Source of the DNA: Atopsyche davidsoni
Lineage: Eukaryota; Arthropoda; Insecta; Trichoptera; Hydrobiosidae
DNA: 64,000 bases
Assembly (NCBI GenBank): GCA_022113835.1
Contig: JAILWY010000016.1
Location: forward strand, 12,617,501-12,681,500
Direction of reading: 5' to 3'
Below, one piece after another: positions 56,803-64,000 of this stretch (its first letter is position 1; each line of letters opens with the position of its first letter). The notes beneath the pieces are model-generated. The model saw only the letters and a list, made by a program, of their open reading frames with translations, ran no database searches and was not told the DNA's origin. A program made the position numbers and the translations under genes.

Positions 56803-56935
56803 CCCCCCTCCCTCCGCCCCTTCCCCCTCCCCTGCAGCCCCCCCTCCCTCCGCCCCCCCTCCCTCCGCCCCTTCCCCCTCCCCTGCAGCCCCCCCACCCC
56901 TGCCACCCGCGCGCCTGGGTGGGGGGGGGGGGATG
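56803..56935. repeat. C-rich minisatellite and poly(G) run
   Basis: CCCCCCTCCCTCCGCCCC / TTCCCCCTCCCCTGCAGC units are repeated about two and a half times, followed by GGGTGGGGGGGGGGGG near 56918-56932. The apparent proline- or glycine-rich open frames on both strands come from this. Confidence 0.9.
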
Positions 56936-57679
56936 CGCCGCGCCGGGGCACGCGGTCGGGCGAGGCCTTGAAACGGAACAGCTGATTTGGATGGAACAAA
57001 TGTATCGGTGGATTCCGAAGCCCCGTGAGTCCATCAAACCCCGAGCGGAGGTGTTCAACTTTTTATTTTCCGAATAGATTTTTGATTAATTATTGTTATT
57101 TGCACTGCGTTCTTTTAATTATTAGTTTTTGTGTTTCGATCCATTCCGGATCTTCTGCGGTCGATTGGCATTCCTGTGCTATCTACTCGTCCACGAAGAA
57201 TAATGATGTTTGTGTACTTTAAAGAAATTCTTAGTTTATAATGATGATTATATGTTTACAAAGAGAAAATTACGAAGTACGCAATTAAGTGATTATTTAT
57301 CGAATTTTATGAAAAATTCCTGAGGTCTCTCAATATCAATCAAATATACTTTAGCAACCCTGCGTTTAATCAAAACAATTATAACCGACTTCTTTCGACG
57401 TTGAACAACTTTGTTTTGTATCATTTTGGGAAAAAAAAAATTTTGAGTTCATATATTAGACATACGAGAAATGACACTGAATAAAAAATGGATTAAATGA
57501 GATATTAAAGGGTTAAATCGATAACTGAATTAGTGTGAAACAGAAGATGGGGTCTCGGTCTCTCGCGCACCGCAAGTTGAGGATCCCTGGCGCACCTATC
57601 AGTGTTAAAACGGTTGCGTTATAGCGAGTCTTCACCAGAAGAGCGAAGCGAGCCCTTTGTTGTGTTTGAATTTCGGATG

Positions 57680-57718
57680 CAGTTTTTGTACAAATCGCAT
57701 CTTTTGTTACAAAAACTG
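57680..57718. other. perfect 11-bp inverted repeat
   Basis: CAGTTTTTGTA and TACAAAAACTG separated by 17 bases. Short hairpin, no T-run or gene context; role unknown. Confidence 0.6.
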
Positions 57719-57719
57719 G

Positions 57720-60700
57720 AAAAGTAACCTTTCCTTTGTGTCCAAACGGTTAAAATATAATAAATTAATTTTTAAATGTTATTTCAGCGTGGCGGAGCAC
57801 AAATACGGAATATTATTTGATATCCTATAAAAACTTTTACAGTATAAAAAAACATAACCGATTCACAGATTTATAGAGGTAATAGTTCTCCAATAATAAA
57901 CCACGAAGCAGTTTTTGTTTTGTTATGTTGTATAGTTATTTTAAATGTGCTAAACTAAAAAGATGTATGAAAGATAAAATAATTAAAAATACGTACACTT
58001 TCCCTTCTATCTATAATTATTTCAACTCTTTCAGCGCCTGTTTACACTAGTTACTAGTTCGTTCCGCAGAGGTCAAGTCATATGGACTCGCCTACAAATA
58101 TCGATTCCCGAAAATACAATCCACTTCATGAATGGGGGTGATACTTCCGACTCGTCTTCGTTCAGCGCGGAGGCTCGGATTTACGGTAATCTGGCCGAGC
58201 CGAGTCGCTCGGGGTGTCGGGCCGGGGGGGTGGGTTTCTCGCCCACCCCTAACCGTGTAATACACCTTAAACGGAATATACCCATAAAGCATCAATTCAT
58301 TTCAATGTAGCTTCATTCCAGTTCTATTACATAGTTATTCCGAAGATAACACACTTTTTTGAGAATAAAACTTTACTACTTTTTTCAAGGCTTCGTTGCT
58401 AATTACTATTTTACCGACAAGGTATATTATTGTTATTTTTCAACATATTATTTATTGATATTATATTCTGATATAAATAAACAGTGTGAGTACACCATTA
58501 AGACAAAAATAACCCTTAAAGTTACATGACATTGAAAAATACTTGTTTCGAAAAATAAAGAATTCTTCGTATTGTCTTTCTCTAGCTTCCCTTGCGGTCT
58601 TCTACTCTTGCTGAAATGTTTATATATTCTTCTCGTGTTATATATATTTTTTAAATACAGCGAAATTGTCATGTATTGGTTGTTTGATACAACTGGCTGT
58701 TATACCGAGAACAGCAAGTCGTAGTTCAAACTATGCATCGAAGAGTAGAAGGAGCCGGGAACAAGTGGAGAGAACGGGCTAACACTGTAGGGTCGGGGTA
58801 AACAAAGGGCCCACTACGCACTGCCTGTTATCCGGCAATCGAGATGTCTAATGAAATGCTGATAGCGGGGGAGTATATGTAAATGCTAGGCAGATGAAAA
58901 AGAGTTACTCCAGTGCCGGCTCGTATTGGATTGCTTTTGTAATCGGTTTTAACGGTTCAATGTGTTAAGGCTTTACTTTAAAATATATTGTAGACATACA
59001 GAGATCTCTGTTTTTAACTAATAACTAGTAAAGTATATTTGTAGGTTTGGGCCGCCATTGTTATAAGCTGATTTGGTTTCATGGGTGTTGAGCTGCTTAA
59101 CGTTTTCGATACTCCAGCGTTTTGGTCTACGTGCTAATAACATTTTAAAAGATTCAGGAATTAGAAGTTCCAGCACAGGTACCGAAACGCCAGAGTACCA
59201 AAACTTGAAACAATTTAACCCCCAAAAAAACGAATTTACCTCATAGATATATTAACGCAATCGCAGTGTGTCTTCAGAAAAATAAGAAAATAAAAGCAAG
59301 TTCATCAATCACCCCTCCCGGGGGGCATCTGACGAGTGTGTATTTTGAATATCTTTTTTTACGATAATAGCGGACATAACTGAGAAATTACGCCCGAATT
59401 AAGAAACATGCCACGTCGGTAATATCACATAATGCGTTAATTCCGCACGCACTCCTCACTCGGCAAATATTACTCCGGGAGGAGTCTGGGCGCGGGGGAG
59501 AGGAGGTGAGCAGGATCGGCCAAAATTTCCTCCCAGATGCGTGCAAGCCGGGCCAATTTGTAGGCAATCATCCGGCCGGCTTATCTGCGGGATGTGCACG
59601 CAGCACCGGCCCGCCGTGGGAACAGCGCGCTAGGGTGACCACACCTCCCCAACTTTTTTAAAAACTTTTCTTTCGAAGCAGTATTATGATGATTGTAGTG
59701 AATTAGATCAAAAGTACGGATCAGAAATGTGAAACTGCCACGCCTACGTTTCCTGCTATGCGTCGTCATGTACATTTTTTTTGTTACGTGTTGTCGTTAA
59801 TGCCCTCATATTTTTTTAGTTTAAAAAAAAAAAAAGTTATTTATATATAATCTGTGTACATAAAAAATGTCGATCAATCCAGTCGTAAATGCTAAGTAAT
59901 AATATTAATTTCTTCAAACTACTGTCCCCGATTAATCAGTTTAAAATCTGTCCTATCTTTTCTCTAGAACGCGTGGTGACCGCAGCCCAGAGAGGAGGAG
60001 AGGAGCGTTGAACTTCGACAGATATAGACTGTCCCTATAATCCAGTTTGGATATATTCGGATAAGAACCGCCGTAAATCTACCACAGGGGGGTGTAGTGA
60101 TTGACTTTAGGTACAGTTATAGGTCAATCTATATTTAAATTAAATAGTCAATTTAGGTCCACGCTGTGTATTTACAGACTTGATAGAGTATTTGCATTAA
60201 CACGTGTATTTATGTGTAAATTATACAACCAAACACTGAGTACGTGTAGGCATTGTTAAAAAAACGAATAGGTCAAAAAGCGACGGGACGTATGCAAAAC
60301 TAGTGATATAATTGTATACACAGTGGTTTTAAACTCGTTTTAAAATTGAAAAAATACTTATATAGTATATACATCACCAAAAACCACTTTTTTGCCAAAC
60401 TTGTTGCGTCAAATATATAAAACTTAGAATGTGTTTTTATGGCATTAGGATATTAATATTTATATGCCATTTGTATTTTTTTTAAGTTAACGTGATAAGA
60501 ATTTGCAAAAAAAATTGCATCAATAAACTATTGTTCTAGTCTAATTTTATTAACACAACATTATAATAACCATCATAAAAAAAAACGCTTAAGATTGTAT
60601 TGCATTATTTTAGCAATGGAAATAGTTTTCATGGCATTACTTTTGTTATATTTATAAGAAAATAATAACGATGCAATTTATATATTAACAAACAATGCGG

Positions 60701-60860
60701 TACATTTATTTTAAATAAATATATCATCGTTCATTGAAGAAAATATTTACTTAACATTTTAAAGAGATAATTTGAATGCATCGACTGACGACACATTGGA
60801 AGCTGAGCTGTGTTATTTTTTGATAAATCTCGGTCGTGGCACGAATAAATTCTCTACCAA
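57720..60860. other. gene-free stretch
   Basis: GC patches at 58140-58250 and 59460-59640, otherwise AT-rich. No recognisable domain in any frame. TAGGGTGACCACACC at 59632 resembles a hAT end, but I could not find its partner. Confidence 0.45.
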
Positions 60861-61215
60861 TATTTTCACGATGATATGAAGTGGATTTTATATATAATTT
60901 AATTCCTTACACTAACACCTAGTTTAATTGATCTGTCTTCACATAAGTTGGCCCAGTCCTGCATTATATAATAATTTTTCGAATTCAAACAATTTTTCAC
61001 CGATTACTTTCCACGATGATTTGAAGCATGCCCTGTGCAGGATTTTAAGTCCACACCTTGGAATTAAGTCCTTTAGTTTATTTCCACAGAATCTGATATG
61101 ATAAATCATATTATTTTAAAAAATCGCTACCGAGGCCCGAATTAGTTCGCTTCGACTATTTTCAGTCTTATCCAGAATTTGAAGCCCGTGCCATTTTAAG
61201 TCAGTGCCTTCGGTG
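60860..61215 (+). repeat. diverged short tandem repeats
   Basis: The pattern TTTC(A)CACGATGAT(A/T)TGAAG…GATTTTA and CCAGAATTTGAAGCCCGTGCCATTTTAAGTC recurs near 60868, 61009 and 61171 (steps of about 141 and 162 bases). Weakly conserved, no coding. Confidence 0.35.
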
Positions 61216-63903
61216 TATCATCAAACAAGCTGGCTTATTCCTCTGCTATGAATCGCGCTACGTACGCGGAGATTGGAGATATCTATACAGCGTGGATTTA
61301 TCTTTACGATGCGCTGATAAGGTCCAGCGCGGCCCCACTCAGTGTGAAATTAACTTTTTTATCGGAATAATGGGCCGGGTACCTGCGCAGGTAGACCCGA
61401 GCAGCCTCCTGCGAGGACCCGGCCCCGGAGATAGCCTAACCTCACCTCAACTATACAGAATTACTGCCGCGTACATTATCTGTCCACGAAGAACAGGTTT
61501 AATTTGTAATACTCCATATTTAAACAGCATGTATGAATCCAAAATCGTTATCGATTATGATGTAATCTCCTAGCCATTGGGCTTGTCGTATCTGTGATTA
61601 TCAAACTTAAACAAAATCGATTCAATATTTTTTTGAATTCGTGTCAATAGCCAGGCATTGTATTTTGAAACATGTGATATTATTCTAAGAAAAAAAACTG
61701 AATATGCGGGATAAATACATAGCACTGATCAAACACGTCAAACCTTAAAAAGTAAATTTTATGCACAAAAAAATCCCAATATTAATTTTTTTTAAAACCT
61801 TTATTAAAAATGACAGTCTCCCAGCAAAATATTTGATAATAAATGCTAGCTTCTCTTTATATTTATAAACAGCCTGGTTTATTTTGGGCGACAACGTCAC
61901 TGTGTGGCCTGCGTGTGAAAAGCGCAGTTTCAGTTGCATCGGTAACTCTAACTCTCGAGTTCAAAAGACAATATAAAACGTGATATATCCCTATATATAG
62001 TTGTACAAAGTTGAAATTAATATTGTTAGCAATAACATGGAAACGAAAAGTAGCCGGCTCTCCATATTAGGCGGTCGCGGGGAGCTCTGCCGGTATCTTC
62101 AGACCACAAAACAAAATGCGTCATTGTCCAGCGGCGCATTAGTAATTCCCGCCTGGATCTCACATGATTTAAATATCATTACACCGAATAAATAAATACG
62201 AAATTCACTGTAAACAAACCGTAACCGCTATCGCCCGGCTGGGAACAGAAGCGCCTCGGCGACCGTGGCCTCACGAGACAAACGGAAAAGCCGCCACACG
62301 TGGACTGTGAAAGCCTTCCGCCTTGCGACGAGGCCTCGCTCGATTTTTTTATTACGACCAATTAAACAGACTTTTAAATAAATGATTTAGTTTCTTGGAT
62401 CTGTTTTAAGTTTTGTATCCTCCGACGAGTTTTCAAAGAAAAGAAAAATTCGAGTAGCTCAACGCTCAAGAAAATAAAGCATCTGATTACAACGGCTCCC
62501 AAAACCTACGAATATTCCAAAATATATAAAACGTTACTAACAATTCACCCAATATATTCAGATACATAAAGGAGTTATTCAGGTTTATACCCACATGTGG
62601 CTTTTATATTACACTTCTGTAAATAGGTAACTCGCATTAGAACAGGTGCGTTTTGTACATTAATAATTACGAGGAAAATATATGATAAGTTTAACCCTTA
62701 GTTTGACAAGATTCATCCATTTTTATATCCTGTGCTATGGAGTCTCATTATTTGTGATTATTTAATTTATTTTAATTTAGGTCTTCTTTGAACAATCCAA
62801 AATTACAGATTACAAACCACAAATCCAGTTTCCCTTGCATTAATTCTGTGCAATCAAAAACCGATTTCATTTTTTTCATATTCCTAACATGATCCTCACT
62901 TACCTATCCATAGGACGACCAAACGTCCTGCTTTAGTGGCACAGGAGAAAAGGCGATGTCGGTTATATAGTCATATGCCAACCATCGAATTCGCATGGGT
63001 ATTTAATTTAAACCTTTACTATTATTATAAATCTGAATTAAGTACGACTTTATTTTTAAAGCGAACATTATACGAAGGTGTGGTATGTTTATTTTTGGCA
63101 TCATATATTGGTTTCAAGTGATCATAGTCCCTACAATCTAAATTTAATTCAAGATAGGATTTACGCTTTATACGAATTATTAAAGAACGAAAACTAAATT
63201 ATTATCAGTATTTAATTTTTCTACCAATGCCCACTAATACACTTTTTAATATTATTTTCAAATATATTTTTTTTTTTCACAGATTGGGTTTACGACTATA
63301 AAACAATATTTTTCAATAGCTTTTGGCGATTCATATTTGTTTTTTTTTTTTTTTAAAAATTAATACAACAACGTATGTTATTTTTGGTCAACCTGTCGTA
63401 CTAATAATGCATGCGCGCTCGAGGTCACCCTAGTGAGTTAGGGCACAAAATTTTCATAGAAGATTGGCTTTAATTTACATACGATTGAGCACGATATTTT
63501 TCCTTCGGATCAATAAGGATTTATTTTTACTTGAAAGATGAAACGCCGTTCTTAGGCCGCGGGCAGTGGTCCAGCCAGTGAGCCGGGCGCGGCCATCTCG
63601 CGCGCCAAGATGTCCGCTGGCCCGTGGCTAATGGCCCCCCTCCCCGCCCCCCGCCACCCCCTCCCCTCCCCTCCCCAGCCCGGAACTCATCCCGGCTGAC
63701 GCCATTTTTGTGATGTTTTCTGAAATGCCTCTTTTGACCTGCAGTCGAGCTGCGCGCGGTTCAGTGGAGATTTAAAAATTAATGCGGATCGGGTGGCTAT
63801 GCGTTAAAAAAAAAAATTCTGCTGTCGTTTTTTTTTTTTATCGAAACGACATGATCTTTTCACTTATATAAAAATATAGTATAATTATAGCAATATTTAC
63901 CAA
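61216..63903. other. gene-free stretch with repeat fragments
   Basis: Dispersed repeat words lie at 61490-61605 (GGTTTAATTTGTAATACTCC and GTAATCTCCTAGCCATT). There are GC islands at 61320-61440, 62060-62340 and 63540-63760; the last has a C-rich tract at 63635-63680. A possible hAT remnant has TAGGACGACC at 62911 and GGTCACCCTA at 63423, with no target duplication. No gene is supported. Confidence 0.45.
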
Positions 63904-63905
63904 AT

Positions 63906-64000
63906 GTTATGACGTCTCAGTTCTACTTTATGGAGTCGAAGCTTGGACACTCAAGACAGCTACTATGCGAAGAATTGAGGCTGTATAGGAGAATCCTTAA
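63906..64000 (+). pseudogene. LINE (RTE-like) polymerase C-terminal fragment, cut by window end
   Basis: Plus-strand frame CYDVSVLLYGVEAWTLKTAT then MRRIEAV, stop, ENP. The SVLLYG-E-WTL…RR-EA motif is the well-known thumb/C-terminal region of RTE and related non-LTR retrotransposon polymerases. An in-frame TAG follows EAV. The element presumably continues past base 64000, and its 5' part is not preserved upstream in the window. Confidence 0.75.

Noticed and set aside
56658..57058. Glycine/proline-rich open frames of about 100 codons on both strands
   Set aside because: Caused by the C-rich minisatellite; simultaneous openness on both strands argues against coding.
62890..62910. Fourth splice donor-like site on the minus strand (ATAG|GTAAGTGAGG)
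   Set aside because: There is no pyrimidine tract upstream of the AG, so it lacks the acceptor half of a recursive splice site.
62911..63432. hAT element with TAGGACGACC … GGTCACCCTA ends
   Set aside because: Ends match in 8 of 10 bases only and the flanks carry no 8-bp duplication.

Overview
The window looks like an AT-rich arthropod (most likely insect) chromosome stretch. It has no convincing multi-exon protein-coding gene. What can be read is a dense layer of decayed transposable elements (Tc1/mariner, pogo-type, piggyBac, hAT, RTE-like LINE, a Penelope-like repeat, tRNA-derived SINEs and palindromic MITEs), microsatellites, and isolated GC-rich islands a few hundred bases long. The set of element families and the short islands of CpG in an AT-rich background are what suggest an insect; the species cannot be named from the sequence.

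The most interesting signal is on the minus strand. At about 19.09, 31.77 and 52.95 kb the sequence reads branch point, pyrimidine tract, CAG, GTAAGT. This is a 3' splice site fused directly to a perfect 5' splice site, the signature of recursive splicing (ratchet points, or RS-exons) in very long introns. Each is followed 55 to 72 nt downstream by a second GTAAGT/GTAAGA donor, so each can be a tiny recursive exon. All three lie on the same strand and none was found on the other. I infer that the whole window is probably intron of a long minus-strand gene whose main exons lie outside it. This would also explain why there is so little coding sequence.

Layout. 1-3.1 kb: gene-free, with GC patches. 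3.1-6.5 kb: eight near-identical ~416 bp units, each with a tRNA-like module, three in minus then five in plus orientation, forming a >1.2 kb-arm palindrome flanked by a 15-bp direct repeat. 6.6-8.0 kb: perfect 99-bp-arm palindrome of a Penelope-like repeat, then a pogo-type MITE and an (AT)n tract. 8-19 kb: LINE tail, decayed tandem repeats, minisatellites, an old SINE copy and a palindromic MITE. 19 kb: first splice signal. 21.8-26.4 kb: hAT-like relic, nested MITEs, a GC minisatellite, an inverted pair of piggyBac relics and a CA repeat. 27-32 kb: GC islands, a clean hAT MITE, the second splice signal. 32-37.5 kb: RTE tails, a mariner with broken transposase, a second pogo MITE and a second Penelope-like inverted dimer. 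38-50 kb: MITEs, tRNA-like relics, a hAT MITE with exact 8-bp target duplication, and G-rich minisatellites. 51.4-53.3 kb: internally deleted piggyBac with recognisable C-terminal transposase, and the third splice signal. 54-64 kb: a second hAT MITE of the same family, a mariner-like HTH fragment, C-rich tracts, and a LINE fragment running off the window end.

No rRNA gene, CRISPR array, operon or functional tRNA was found, and none is expected. Most short open frames are chance readings of GC-rich islands.
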